The notes below the pieces were generated by a model. The model was not told the DNA's origin and searched no databases. It saw only the letters and a list, made by a program, of their open reading frames with translations. From positions 253,001 to 317,000 of the forward strand of contig NZ_LT629945.1 of assembly GCF_900104675.1 (NCBI RefSeq): a stretch of 64,000 nucleotides of DNA. The letters run 5' to 3'. The stretch's first letter is position 1. The number at the start of each line of letters is the position of its first letter. Of this stretch, positions 20,072-28,363 are shown in pieces. The DNA is from Angelakisella massiliensis (GTDB lineage: Bacteria; Bacillota; Clostridia; Oscillospirales; Ruminococcaceae). The translations under genes were made by a program, and so were the position numbers.

Positions 20072-20974
20072 ATTATCAGACAAGTACAACAAATATTTCC
20101 CACCGCCGGACAGCTCAAGGGCAGCAATTTCCTGTTTTTAACCATTGCGGGAATCATTAACGCTTTCGGCGTTACCATCTTTCTTTCCCCTGTCAAGCTT
20201 TACGATAGTGGAATATCCGGTACCGCCATGCTGCTTTCCCAAATCACACCGGAGGCTTTCGGTCTCTCCCTGTTTCTGGTGGTGCTGAACATTCCGCTGT
20301 TTCTCTATGGCCTGAAAAAACAAGGGGCACCTTTTACCATTTATGCCATCTATACCGTACTCATCTACTCTGTCAGCGCCTGGCTGATCATTGATGTGCT
20401 CCCTGTTGATGTCAGTTTTGCCTCTCCACTTGCCGGTTCCGACCTGCTGCTGTGCGCCTTATTCGGCGGACTGATTTCCGGTCTGGGAAGTGGTCTGGCC
20501 ATCCGCTTTGGAGGAGCCATGGACGGCATTGAAGTTATGGCCGTTATCTTTGCCAAGCGCATGGGAATGTCGGTAGGCACTTTCGTGATGGCGTATAACA
20601 TCCTGCTGTATATCGCCTGCGGCATTGTCATAAAAAGCTGGATTCTCCCTCTTTACTCCATTGTCACCTATATGGCCGCACTGAAGATGGTGGACGCGAT
20701 TGTGGAAGGCTTTGACCGGGCCAAGTCCGTTTACATCGTCACAACCCAGCCTGACGCTGTATGTGAGATTCTTTCCAAAACCTTTGAACAAGGCATCACC
20801 ATCATCGGCGCTCAGGGATATTATTCCGGAGCGGAGTGCAAAGTTGTATGGGTGGTACTCAACCGCTTCCAAATCAGCAAAATGCGGGACCTAGTCCATG
20901 ATGTGGACCCCAAAGCTTACATCACCATTTATGATGTGGCGGATGTGTTCAAACTGGATACCGCCGCATCATAA
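20072..20974 (+). CDS. YitT family (DUF161/DUF2179) membrane protein, non-canonical start
   Basis: Integral membrane protein of about 300 residues with five or six N-terminal hydrophobic segments (including IAGIINAFGVTIFLSPVKLYDSGISG) and a soluble C-terminal DUF2179 domain (AKSVYIVTTQPDAVCEILSK onward). The family is conserved in Firmicutes, and its function is not settled. A promoter -10 TATAAT lies at 19982-19987. After it there is no in-frame ATG, GTG or TTG before the conserved region. The ribosome binding site AAAGGGG (20056-20062) is placed for the ATT codons at 20069 or 20072, so an AUU start is proposed. The TTG at 19967 precedes the promoter. Confidence 0.8.
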   Translation: MIRQVQQIFPTAGQLKGSNFLFLTIAGIINAFGVTIFLSPVKLYDSGISGTAMLLSQITPEAFGLSLFLVVLNIPLFLYGLKKQGAPFTIYAIYTVLIYSVSAWLIIDVLPVDVSFASPLAGSDLLLCALFGGLISGLGSGLAIRFGGAMDGIEVMAVIFAKRMGMSVGTFVMAYNILLYIACGIVIKSWILPLYSIVTYMAALKMVDAIVEGFDRAKSVYIVTTQPDAVCEILSKTFEQGITIIGAQGYYSGAECKVVWVVLNRFQISKMRDLVHDVDPKAYITIYDVADVFKLDTAAS

Positions 20975-21575
20975 GAAAATCCAGGACTTCCAAGCACCCG
21001 TTGTTTCTCTGAGCATCCTCTGCTTCTCGGCAAAATTTCATTGAGTACTTTTGTTTTGCACTGTAGAGAGAGGGACAGGCGGTGTGAAAAAACAGATACT
21101 GATGATTTTCAATTACCCTATCTGTTGAAATAAGGCTTCGTGCAGTCTGAGGGGCGACGAATTAACCGCCGCCCCTCCTGGCCGCCGAAAGGCGGCCTAT
21201 TATTTTTCCTGATAAAACAAAAATCACATCCCGACAAAACAGTAAGTGCGTTGGACAACTTCACCCGAACAGTCAATCAGCAGAAGAGGCTTCCCGCATC
21301 GGAACAGGCGCACAAAACATCTCTCCGGTCCATTCTCCACTAAAAACCAAAAAGGTCCACAATATCAGCTGGCTCTCCTCCCATTATCTAAATCACGATT
21401 GCCGGGGCAATGGATTACCGGGGAAAAACCTCCCCTTGCTCCATCTGCTGATCTGCCTGCCGCCTCTCCCCCATGATGATGTTTTTTCTTTCCTGAGAAG
21501 GACGGATTTTTTACCTCCCTTTCCCATATCCATAGAAAGAGAAGCAGACTGCCGCTGGGGAAAGGAGACCACACC
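20975..21575 (+). other. intergenic region between yitT and the AGCS gene
   Basis: About 600 bp with no credible gene. It holds a sequence resembling the tail of the dispersed element (GCAGTCTGAGGGGCG, about 21141-21155) next to a CGCCCCTC stem, then a strong terminator at 21180-21207. The remainder is AT-rich leader sequence of the AGCS gene in which I recognise no riboswitch. Confidence 0.5.
21180..21207 (+). terminator. intrinsic terminator downstream of yitT
   Basis: GGCCGCC-GAAA-GGCGGCC (21180-21197) is followed by TATTATTTTT. It has a stable GNRA-type loop and lies about 205 bp after the yitT stop. Confidence 0.8.
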
Positions 21576-22916
21576 ATGGAACGAATCTTGCAATACTGCA
21601 ACTGGCTGGAGGCCTTGCTGTGGGGTCCGGGGATGCTGGCGCTGCTGTTGGCGGCGGGAATCTATTTTACCTTGGGCACCGGCTTTTTTCAGCTGCGCCG
21701 GGCCGGGCTGATCATACGCCGCACCTTGGGGACACTGGGGAGAAAGAAGTCTTCCCCTGATGGAGTGACCCCCTTCCAGGCGGTATCCGCCGCTCTGGCG
21801 GGAACCATGGGGACAGGAAACATCGCCGGTATTGCCACAGCTCTGGTGGCGGGAGGTCCGGGAGCCATCTTCTGGATGTGGGTCAGCGCTTTTTTCGGTA
21901 TGATGACCAAATACGCCGAGGTGGTTCTGGCTGTACGGTATCGCAGGCCCGCACCGGGAGGCGGCTGGCAGGGTGGACCCATGGAGTATATCTCCCGGGG
22001 GCTGGGATGCAGACCTTTGGCTGTGCTGTTTTGTCTGCTGCTGGTTCCCGCTTCTTTGGGCATCGGCAACGCCGCTCAGGTCCATTCCGCGGCAGCAGCC
22101 ATGGACTCTGCTTTTCACATTCCGCCCGTTATCACCGGCCTGGCTATGGCCGCCGTTACCGGCCTGGTGCTGCTGGGCGGCATCCGCCGGGTGGGAAAAG
22201 TGGCGGAAAATCTGGTACCTCTGGCCTGCATCATCTATTTTTCCGCCGGATCACTGGTACTGTTTTTCAACCGGCAGGAAATTCCCGGGGCTATTGCCCT
22301 GATTATGGAGTGTGCCTTTTCTCCCAGGGCCGCTTTGGGAGGGGGACTGGGATACAGCGTGCTTCGTGGAATGAGAGCCGGAATCGCCCGGGGTGTTTTT
22401 TCCAATGAAGCCGGATTGGGCTCTGCCCCCATTGCCCATGCCTCCGCCCATACCAACAGCCCCACAGAACAGGGGATGTGGGGAATTTTCGAGGTTTTTG
22501 CCGATACGCTGGTGATGTGTACTTTCACCGCCCTGATTCTCCTCACCTCCGGAAATCTGTGGCGCAGCGGACTGGATGGCTCCGCTCTGACAGCGGAAGC
22601 CTTCACCCATCGTCTGGGGCCAGCCGGAGGATGGGCGGTTGCCTTGTCTCTGTGTTGCTTCGGCGCCGCTACTCTGTTCACCTGGGCCTACTATGGAGAA
22701 CAGGGGATCGCCTTTCTCACCAAGGGAAGCTCTTTCTGGAAAAAGCTGTATCGGGGAACTTTTGTGGCAGTGGCGGCCCTTTCCGCCGGGATGAGGCTGG
22801 AAGTGGTGTGGAACCTTTCCGACCTGCTGAATATTCTCATGGCCATCCCCAATCTGCTGGCGGTGGTTTCCCTGAGCGGAGAGGTATTTCAATTGACAAA
22901 AAAGGAGTGGGGTTAA
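21576..22916 (+). CDS. AGCS family sodium:amino acid (alanine/glycine) symporter
   Basis: Protein of 446 residues with about ten or eleven hydrophobic segments. AGCS landmarks are present: GTGFFQLR, TPFQAVSAALAGTMGTGNIAG, SAFFGMMTKYAEVVLAVRYR and VFSNEAGLGSAPIAHASA. The family imports alanine or glycine with Na+ or H+ through the cytoplasmic membrane. The ATG at 21576 follows GGAAAGGAGACC. It is a single-gene unit between a terminator and an Rrf2 regulator with its own promoter. Confidence 0.93.
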   Translation: MERILQYCNWLEALLWGPGMLALLLAAGIYFTLGTGFFQLRRAGLIIRRTLGTLGRKKSSPDGVTPFQAVSAALAGTMGTGNIAGIATALVAGGPGAIFWMWVSAFFGMMTKYAEVVLAVRYRRPAPGGGWQGGPMEYISRGLGCRPLAVLFCLLLVPASLGIGNAAQVHSAAAAMDSAFHIPPVITGLAMAAVTGLVLLGGIRRVGKVAENLVPLACIIYFSAGSLVLFFNRQEIPGAIALIMECAFSPRAALGGGLGYSVLRGMRAGIARGVFSNEAGLGSAPIAHASAHTNSPTEQGMWGIFEVFADTLVMCTFTALILLTSGNLWRSGLDGSALTAEAFTHRLGPAGGWAVALSLCCFGAATLFTWAYYGEQGIAFLTKGSSFWKKLYRGTFVAVAALSAGMRLEVVWNLSDLLNILMAIPNLLAVVSLSGEVFQLTKKEWG

Positions 22917-23076
22917 GGGATATTTCAGTACGATGCTTAAAAGAAATTCTCCTCCACACAATGAAATCCCCATCCTGTTTTCTCTGCAACAGCCATAAAG
23001 TAAAAACACTTTTTCCACTTTGTTCCATTTCTTTTTTTGTTGGCTGCTAAATTTCACCGTGCCTTTTCTCCCGGAT

Positions 23077-23105
23077 TTGACAAATGGACCCCAGGGGTAT
23101 ATAAT
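23077..23105 (+). promoter_or_regulatory. consensus sigma-A promoter of the Rrf2 gene
   Basis: A perfect TTGACA at 23077-23082 and a perfect TATAAT at 23100-23105 are separated by 17 bp. About 50 nt of leader follow before the Rrf2 ATG. A strong core promoter like this would fit tight repression by the encoded regulator. Confidence 0.9.
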
Positions 23106-23156
23106 GACATCGACAATACCTACTTGTCCAGTATAGAATCATCAGGGAGGCACGTC

Positions 23157-23582
23157 ATGCATATCACATTGGAATCGGATTACGCGGTGCGGATTATCTA
23201 TTGTCTGGCACAGAATCCTTTGAGAATGGATGCGAAAAAAATCTCGGATGAAACCGGTGTGACTCTGCGTTTTTCCTTGAAGATCCTGCGCAAGCTGGTT
23301 TCCGGCGGTTTGGTACAATCCTATAAGGGCACCAAGGGTGGATATGAATTAGCCAAGCCTCCCAAGGATATTTCCCTTGCCGATGTCATCCAAACAGTGG
23401 AGGGCAAATTCGCCTTGAGCCGCTGCGTCTCCGAAGAGGAATATCAATGCAGCAGGGGCAGCGGCAATTGCGCTGACTGCCGTTTCCATCAGGTGTATGC
23501 CGATATCTCTCAAATGGTGCAGCAGCGGTTGGAACAGGTGCGCTTCTCCGACTTTCTGGAGGAGGAAAAGGCCAATAAGTGA
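23157..23582 (+). CDS. Rrf2 family regulator, probable Fe-S sensor
   Basis: Transcription factor of 141 residues with an N-terminal winged helix (MHITLESDYAVRIIYCLAQ) and the Rrf2 wing GTKGGYELAKPPKDISLADVI. Cysteines C90, C98, C105 and C108 (RCVSEEEYQC, NCADC) lie in the region where IscR/NsrR-type members bind an iron-sulfur cluster, so redox, NO or Fe-S sensing is likely. The ATG at 23157 follows AGGGAGG. It lies next to the iron transport locus and could regulate it, but no operator is proven. The gene ends in a shared bidirectional terminator. Confidence 0.92.
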   Translation: MHITLESDYAVRIIYCLAQNPLRMDAKKISDETGVTLRFSLKILRKLVSGGLVQSYKGTKGGYELAKPPKDISLADVIQTVEGKFALSRCVSEEEYQCSRGSGNCADCRFHQVYADISQMVQQRLEQVRFSDFLEEEKANK

Positions 23583-23714
23583 TTTCTTTGCTAAACTTTG
23601 CTGTATAACATCCGGGGTGCATACAGCATGGAAATTATATTTGGCTCTTTGGGGAGTTTTTTGCTCCGCTGATTGGGGAAGAGAATCCCGCAGCTGATTT
23701 TTTCTTCTTATAAC

Positions 23715-23760
23715 AAAAAATATCCGACTGTGATCAAAACTCACAGCCGGATATTTTTTA
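23715..23760. terminator. bidirectional terminator between the Rrf2 and ArsP_2 genes
   Basis: The arms AAAAAATATCCG and CGGATATTTTTT, with inner CTGTGA/TCACAG, form a hairpin whose A/T runs serve both strands. It separates two convergent genes. Confidence 0.85.
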
Positions 23761-23776
23761 TTATGGATTGGCTCGT

Positions 23777-24640
23777 TCATACTCCTGCCGTTTGCAGCAG
23801 AATACCACACACTACAGCTGCCAGATACAGAACCCCCATCAGCTGCAGATTTCTGATGGTATGGCGGCGTCCCACCCGGAACAGCACCAACAGCCCCACA
23901 CCGGCATTGGTGGAAAGCCCCGCCAAAGCGGCCCCAAAGCTGAGGGTACCGTCCATCAGCAGCCGGGTCAGCAAAACAGAAGCTCCGCAGTTTGGAATCA
24001 AACCGATGATCCCTGCCAAAGCCGGTTGAAAGATGCTGCCTTCCATCAGTACCATGGAAAGACGCTCTTCCCCAATGATTTCCAACACCCCGCCCAGAAC
24101 CAGTGTGGTGAGAAAAAGAAAGACAAAAATTTCCCCTGTGTGGTGGAGTGCCGACCGCAGAACGCCCTGCTCCTCACAATGGCAATCCTCACAAAGCTCC
24201 TCCATCGCCTCCTGATCTCTGCCCCAGCTGAGTTTTCCCCTGCTGCGCAGGAAGGCGTCCACCCCCAAGCCCAGCGCAGCTCCCAGCGCTACCTTCCAGG
24301 CCATCAGCCGCAGCAGCACCGGCAATCCGCCGGGACTGGCCAGCAGCAGGGGAACCGCCTCATCGGAGGTGGAAAAGAATACCGCCAACAGGGTACCGGG
24401 GGTAATGATATGTCCGCAGTAAAGGTTTGCCGCAGCCACCGAAAAGCCGCACTGGGGCACGCATCCCAGCAGCGCTCCTGTCACCGGCCCGCTTTTGTTG
24501 GAGGCAGCCAGCAGGCGTTCCATCCGCCCGGAAGAATGATGCTCCAGGTACTCCATCAGCAGATAAGCGCCAAAGAGAAAGGGGAGCATTTTCAGCGTAT
24601 CCATCAACGCGTCTTTCAGCAGATCTACAATCAGTTCCAC
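23777..24640 (-). CDS. ArsP_2-type 10-TM putative heavy-metal exporter
   Basis: Membrane protein of 287 residues with an internal duplication. GCVPQCGFSVAAANLYCGHIITPG in the first half corresponds to GLIPNCGASVLLTRLLMDGTLSFG in the second; both are the PxCG motif regions of the ArsP_2 family. A central hydrophilic loop carries CEDCHCEE, a possible metal-binding patch. The start is the GTG at 24638-24640 behind AGAAAGGAAA, because the longer frame to 24700 crosses the iron box. It is divergent from feoAB, and an iron-type operator sits in its promoter, so export of Fe, Mn or a similar metal is inferred. Confidence 0.78.
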   Translation of the reverse strand: MELIVDLLKDALMDTLKMLPFLFGAYLLMEYLEHHSSGRMERLLAASNKSGPVTGALLGCVPQCGFSVAAANLYCGHIITPGTLLAVFFSTSDEAVPLLLASPGGLPVLLRLMAWKVALGAALGLGVDAFLRSRGKLSWGRDQEAMEELCEDCHCEEQGVLRSALHHTGEIFVFLFLTTLVLGGVLEIIGEERLSMVLMEGSIFQPALAGIIGLIPNCGASVLLTRLLMDGTLSFGAALAGLSTNAGVGLLVLFRVGRRHTIRNLQLMGVLYLAAVVCGILLQTAGV

Positions 24641-24684
24641 AGCAAATTTCCTTTCTGACCATTCTGTCTTCGCCAAAAAGCAAA

Positions 24685-24734
24685 TGAGAATCATTCGCAT
24701 TTATTTATTATACTGTTCCTTCGGCCAAAGTCAA
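24685..24734 (-). promoter_or_regulatory. promoter and Fur-like box of the exporter gene
   Basis: On the minus strand TTGACT (24729-24734) and TATAAT (24707-24712) are 16 bp apart. Just downstream, at 24685-24699, TGAGAAT-C-ATTCGCA is a 7-1-7 dyad with one mismatch between arms, like Fur-family boxes. Confidence 0.65.
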
Positions 24735-24794
24735 GAAAATTTTGTCGCTGCCGCTGAAACTTCTCTTTTCCGGCCCAAAACCCAACAAAATTCA

Positions 24795-24878
24795 TTGACT
24801 TTTTCTCCCCCATACACTAAAATTTAACCTGCGGCAAAAAGCCGTTTTCTTTCGATATGTAAGTTAGCCTAATCTAAC
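24795..24878 (+). promoter_or_regulatory. feoA promoter with DtxR/IdeR-like operator
   Basis: TTGACT (24795-24800), a 17-bp spacer and TAAAAT (24818-24823) form the promoter. In the leader, TAAGTTAGCCTAATCTAAC at 24860-24878 closely matches the DtxR/IdeR-family consensus dyad (TTAGGTTAGSCTAACCTAA). Fe(II)-dependent repression of feo is inferred. Confidence 0.75.
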
Positions 24879-24898
24879 ATTGAGGATGGTTGAAGGAT

Positions 24899-25144
24899 AT
24901 GACACTGGATCACCTGAAAACCGGCTGCGCCGGTATCATCACAGCGGTAGGCGGAAGCGGAGCGCTGCGCCGGCGGCTGCTGGACATGGGCCTGACCCCC
25001 AAAACCCGGGTGATGGTCCGCAAAGTGGCTCCCATGGGGGACCCTATTGAAATTTATCTGAGAAGCTATGAGCTGACCCTGCGGAAAGAGGAAGCTGCCA
25101 AAATTACCGTGGAGCCTGTTGACGGGAAGGAGGCACAGGGATGA
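24899..25144 (+). CDS. feoA: ferrous iron transport protein A
   Basis: SH3-like cytoplasmic protein of 81 residues that modulates FeoB. It shows the family pattern of TLDHLKTGCAGIITAVGGSGALRRRLLDMGLTPKTRVMV, read with the usual GxxLRRRLLDMGL turn, and MGDPIEIYLRSYELTLR. The start is probably the ATG at 24899 (GAAGG just in front); the TTG at 24890 is an alternative. Its stop overlaps the feoB start (ATGA), so translation is coupled. Confidence 0.93.
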   Translation: MTLDHLKTGCAGIITAVGGSGALRRRLLDMGLTPKTRVMVRKVAPMGDPIEIYLRSYELTLRKEEAAKITVEPVDGKEAQG

Positions 25145-27141
25145 TTTTCGCGCTGATCGGCAATCAAAACTGCGGCAAAACCACCTTGTTCAATCAGCTG
25201 ACCGGTTCCAACCAGCATGTGGGCAATTTCCCCGGCGTGACGGTGGAAAAAAAGGAAGGGCGCATCCGCCATACGGACAGTACAGTGGTGGATCTGCCGG
25301 GCATCTATTCCCTTTCCCCCTATACTGCCGAGGAAGTGGTGACCCGGGATTTTCTTCTTCAGGATAAGCCGGATGGCATTATCAACATTGTGGACGCCAC
25401 CAATATTGAACGGAACCTGTATCTGACCCTCCAGCTGATGGAATTGCAGCTGCCTATGGTGCTGGCGCTGAATATGATGGATGAGGTAAGCGCTTCCGGC
25501 GGCTCCATTGATGTGCAGCGCCTGTCTCAGGATCTGGGGATTCCGGTGGTGCCCATTTCCGCCAGCAGAAACCAGGGAATTTCCGAGCTGGTGGATCAGG
25601 CCCTCCGGGTAGGGGAGCAGCACATTCTGCCCGCCCGGCTGGATTTCTGCACCGGTGAGGTACATCGTGCCATCCATGGTATCGCTCATCTTATTGAGGA
25701 CCATGCCCAGGCCATCAAGATGCCGGTGCGCTTCGCGGCCACCAAGCTGGTGGAGGACGACCAGCCCACCATCGAGGCCCTTCATCTCAACCAGAACGAG
25801 CTGGAAACGCTGGTCCACATCACCACCGAAATGGAGCAGGCTTTGGGGACGGACCGTGAGGCCGCCCTGGCGGATATGCGTTATACATATATTGAAAAGC
25901 TCACCAAGGATACGGTCCATAAGCCCCAGGAGACCAAAGAGCAGCAGCGTTCGGTGAAAATCGACAATCTGCTGACCCATCCTGTATGGGCCATTCCCCT
26001 GTTTCTGCTGATCATGTCTCTGGTGTTCTGGTTCACCTTCGGTGTGTTTGGTTCCTTCCTCAGCGATCTGATGTCCCTGCTGGTGGATCAGGTAACCACT
26101 TTGGTGGACGCCGGGCTGACAGCTTATGGCATCAATCCCGTTCTCCATTCCCTGATCATCAACGGCATTTTTGCCGGTGTGGGCAGTGTTCTCTCCTTCC
26201 TTCCCACCATCTTGATTTTGTTCTTCTTTCTTTCCCTGCTGGAGGACAGCGGCTATATGGCCCGGGTGGCCTTCGTCATGGACAAACTGCTGCGGAAGAT
26301 CGGTCTTTCCGGCAAGTCCTTCGTTCCCATGCTCATCGGCTTCGGCTGCACCGTTCCGGCGGTGATGTCCTCCCGGACCCTTTCCAGTGAGCGGGACCGG
26401 AAAATGACCATCATCCTCACCCCCTTTATGTCCTGCAGCGCCAAGCTGCCGGTCTATGGCCTGTTCACCTCGGTCTTTTTCCCGGACAATGCCGCCCTGG
26501 TGATGATTTTCCTGTACATTCTGGGAATGGTCGTGGCTATCCTTTATGGCCTGGCGCTCAAAAGCACCCTCTTCCGGGGACAGCCCATCCCCTTTGTTAT
26601 GGAGCTGCCCGCCTACCGGCTGCCTTCCGCCAAAACCATCGCTCTGCATATGTGGGATAAAGCCAAGGATTTCATCCACAAGGCTTTCACTGTTATCTTT
26701 GTGGCCACCATCATTATTTGGGTGCTCCAAAGCTTTGATACCCGCTTCAATGTGGTGGACGACAGCGCCCACAGTATGCTGGCCATGCTGGGTTCCTTCA
26801 TCGCTCCCCTCTTCGCCCCTCTGGGCTTTGGCAACTGGATGGCCTCCACCGCTCTGGTCACCGGTCTGACCGCCAAGGAAGCGGTGGTCAGCACCCTCAC
26901 CGTCCTTACGGGAGCCGCTGACAGCGCTGGTCTGGCGGCAGCTTTGGGACAGATCTTCGCCCCCAAGGCCGCTCTCTCCTTCCTGGTGTTCACTCTGCTG
27001 TATATGCCCTGCGTGGCTGCCTTTGCCGCCATCCGCCGGGAGTATGGCTCAGGGATCAAAGCTGTGGGTATCATGGCGGCCCAAACCGGTATCGCCTGGT
27101 GTGTGGCTTTCTGTGTTTATCACATCGCCCTGATGTTCTGA
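25141..27141 (+). CDS. feoB: ferrous iron transport protein B
   Basis: Fe(II) permease of 666 residues. The N-terminal G domain has G1 GNQNCGKT at residues 7-14, G3 DLPGIYSL, G4 NMMD and G5 SAS. A helical GDI-like region follows, and then about eight membrane segments with two Gate motifs (GFGCTVPAVMSSRTL and the later LYMPCVAAFAAI). It is shorter than the E. coli protein but normal for Firmicutes. The ATG overlaps the feoA stop and follows AAGGAGG. Confidence 0.96.
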   Translation: MIFALIGNQNCGKTTLFNQLTGSNQHVGNFPGVTVEKKEGRIRHTDSTVVDLPGIYSLSPYTAEEVVTRDFLLQDKPDGIINIVDATNIERNLYLTLQLMELQLPMVLALNMMDEVSASGGSIDVQRLSQDLGIPVVPISASRNQGISELVDQALRVGEQHILPARLDFCTGEVHRAIHGIAHLIEDHAQAIKMPVRFAATKLVEDDQPTIEALHLNQNELETLVHITTEMEQALGTDREAALADMRYTYIEKLTKDTVHKPQETKEQQRSVKIDNLLTHPVWAIPLFLLIMSLVFWFTFGVFGSFLSDLMSLLVDQVTTLVDAGLTAYGINPVLHSLIINGIFAGVGSVLSFLPTILILFFFLSLLEDSGYMARVAFVMDKLLRKIGLSGKSFVPMLIGFGCTVPAVMSSRTLSSERDRKMTIILTPFMSCSAKLPVYGLFTSVFFPDNAALVMIFLYILGMVVAILYGLALKSTLFRGQPIPFVMELPAYRLPSAKTIALHMWDKAKDFIHKAFTVIFVATIIIWVLQSFDTRFNVVDDSAHSMLAMLGSFIAPLFAPLGFGNWMASTALVTGLTAKEAVVSTLTVLTGAADSAGLAAALGQIFAPKAALSFLVFTLLYMPCVAAFAAIRREYGSGIKAVGIMAAQTGIAWCVAFCVYHIALMF

Positions 27142-27164
27142 TCTGTTATAGAAAGGAGCCCCCT

Positions 27165-27332
27165 ATGGGTATACAGGATATCATCCTTCTTCTGCTGCTG
27201 GGGCTGCTGGTGGTTCTGGCTCTGGTGAGCATCCGCCGCAGGCGGAAAAAAGGAGGCTGCGCCGGTTGTTCCGGCTGCTCCGGCAGCTGTGCCGGTTGTT
27301 CCTCCGCTTCTTCCCGCAATACGCAGGATTAA
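27165..27332 (+). CDS. FeoB-associated Cys-rich membrane protein
   Basis: Small protein of 55 residues, with one membrane helix (DIILLLLLGLLVVLALVSI), a basic RRRRKK stop-transfer sequence, and a cytoplasmic Cys-rich tail with seven cysteines in CxxC-type spacing (CAGCSGCSGSCAGC). Proteins of this type follow feoB in many Firmicutes, and a metal-handling role is inferred. The ATG at 27165 follows AAAGGAGCCCC, 23 bp after feoB, so it ends the feo operon. Confidence 0.88.
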   Translation: MGIQDIILLLLLGLLVVLALVSIRRRRKKGGCAGCSGCSGSCAGCSSASSRNTQD

Positions 27333-27347
27333 AAAATATTTACAGAA

Positions 27348-27395
27348 AAAATCCCGCTGGAAAAGAGATGGCTCTTTCCCGGCGGGATTTTATGT
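27348..27395. terminator. terminator of the feo operon
   Basis: AAAATCCCGC (27348-27357) and GCGGGATTTT (27382-27391) form a stem with an inner GAG/CTC extension and flanking A/T runs. It can serve both feo and the convergent nicotinamidase gene. Confidence 0.85.
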
Positions 27396-27488
27396 TGCTG
27401 CAAAATTCAAAAAATGAAACAGGGGGCTTCAATCCAGCGGACCTGGGCGCCTGTTCTTGCTGAGGCAGGTATGGGGGCTGTCCGCTTT

Positions 27489-28016
27489 TTATATCACTTC
27501 CATCTGGAGCCCCTTCATCACATCCAGGGCCTTCTGATGCATCTGAGGATCGAAGCTGGCGCACAGCTGGGAATGGATGACGATCTCCGCCTGAGGATAG
27601 GTGGTTTGCATCAGGATGGCGTTGCTGATGACACACATATTGGTCACCACCCCTACAAAATGCACTTCCGTGGGCTCATACTCCTTGAGAAAGCTCCAGT
27701 TGAGAGCACCGAAGCAGGGCTTGGTCATCAGATATACATGGGGATAGCTGGCGTTTCTGTAATGATCCAAACTGCCGTAAAGGCTCCATCCCTCGCTGCC
27801 TTTGAGACAATGGGGGGTGGGAAGGTGCCGTCCTTCTCGGGTATCCAGGTAATCCTGCCCATGGGTATCCAATGTAAAGACCACCGGAGCGTCCTGGGCT
27901 ACAAATTCCTCCACCAGCTTTCGGATGCCCTCTTCCAGCTCCGCCGCTTTGGGGAAGCCCAGCGCGCCGTCCACAAAGTCCTTCTGATAGTCCACCACCA
28001 CTAAAACCTTGCCCAC
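27489..28016 (-). CDS. nicotinamidase-like cysteine hydrolase
   Basis: Isochorismatase-superfamily hydrolase of 175 residues. The catalytic triad is visible: D9 (VVVDYQKDF), K99 (MTKPCFG) and C128 (GVVTNMCV). The metal site of nicotinamidases is also present as D50-x-H52 and H69, so nicotinamide deamidation in NAD salvage is the best guess; that would link it to nadE. Of the two GTG codons I choose the one at 28016, because AAAGGA is too close to the GTG at 28025. It is monocistronic and convergent with feo. Confidence 0.85.
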   Translation of the reverse strand: MGKVLVVVDYQKDFVDGALGFPKAAELEEGIRKLVEEFVAQDAPVVFTLDTHGQDYLDTREGRHLPTPHCLKGSEGWSLYGSLDHYRNASYPHVYLMTKPCFGALNWSFLKEYEPTEVHFVGVVTNMCVISNAILMQTTYPQAEIVIHSQLCASFDPQMHQKALDVMKGLQMEVI

Positions 28017-28363
28017 TTTCAGCACTTCCTTTCTTTTTGAGGAAAAATCCAGATTCCTTTGGTAGCATTATAATACACCGCCTGATAAAAGGCAATTTTC
28101 TTCTGATGCTGGGAATGTTTCCTTCCTGATTCCCAGAGAATGAAGATTTTTGATTCCTCCAGTCGTTGTGGTAAATGAAGCCTCCGGAGGCTGTTGTTTC
28201 AAAAAAATTTACAAATATTTTCTTCTCCCGTCACCGAAGGATGCTGGAAGGTGTGGTATCCTTGTCCTGTACTAATAGAAGTAGTACAGATGATACGGAT
28301 GTAAAATCTTGATCAGCGCCAGGTAAATGCCGGGCGCGGTTATAGAAAAGGAAGTGTAGATTG
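28017..28363. promoter_or_regulatory. divergent intergenic region with an 8-bp inverted repeat
   Basis: No gene is seen in these 347 bp. CTGTACTA (28267-28274) and TAGTACAG (28282-28289) form a perfect 8-bp dyad with a 7-bp spacer, about 75 bp before the glycosyltransferase start. It could be an operator or an mRNA hairpin. The rest is AT-rich. Confidence 0.5.

Noticed and set aside
21211-21575. Possible amino-acid riboswitch ahead of the AGCS symporter
   Set aside because: I looked for a glycine or lysine riboswitch core and found no recognisable conserved motif.
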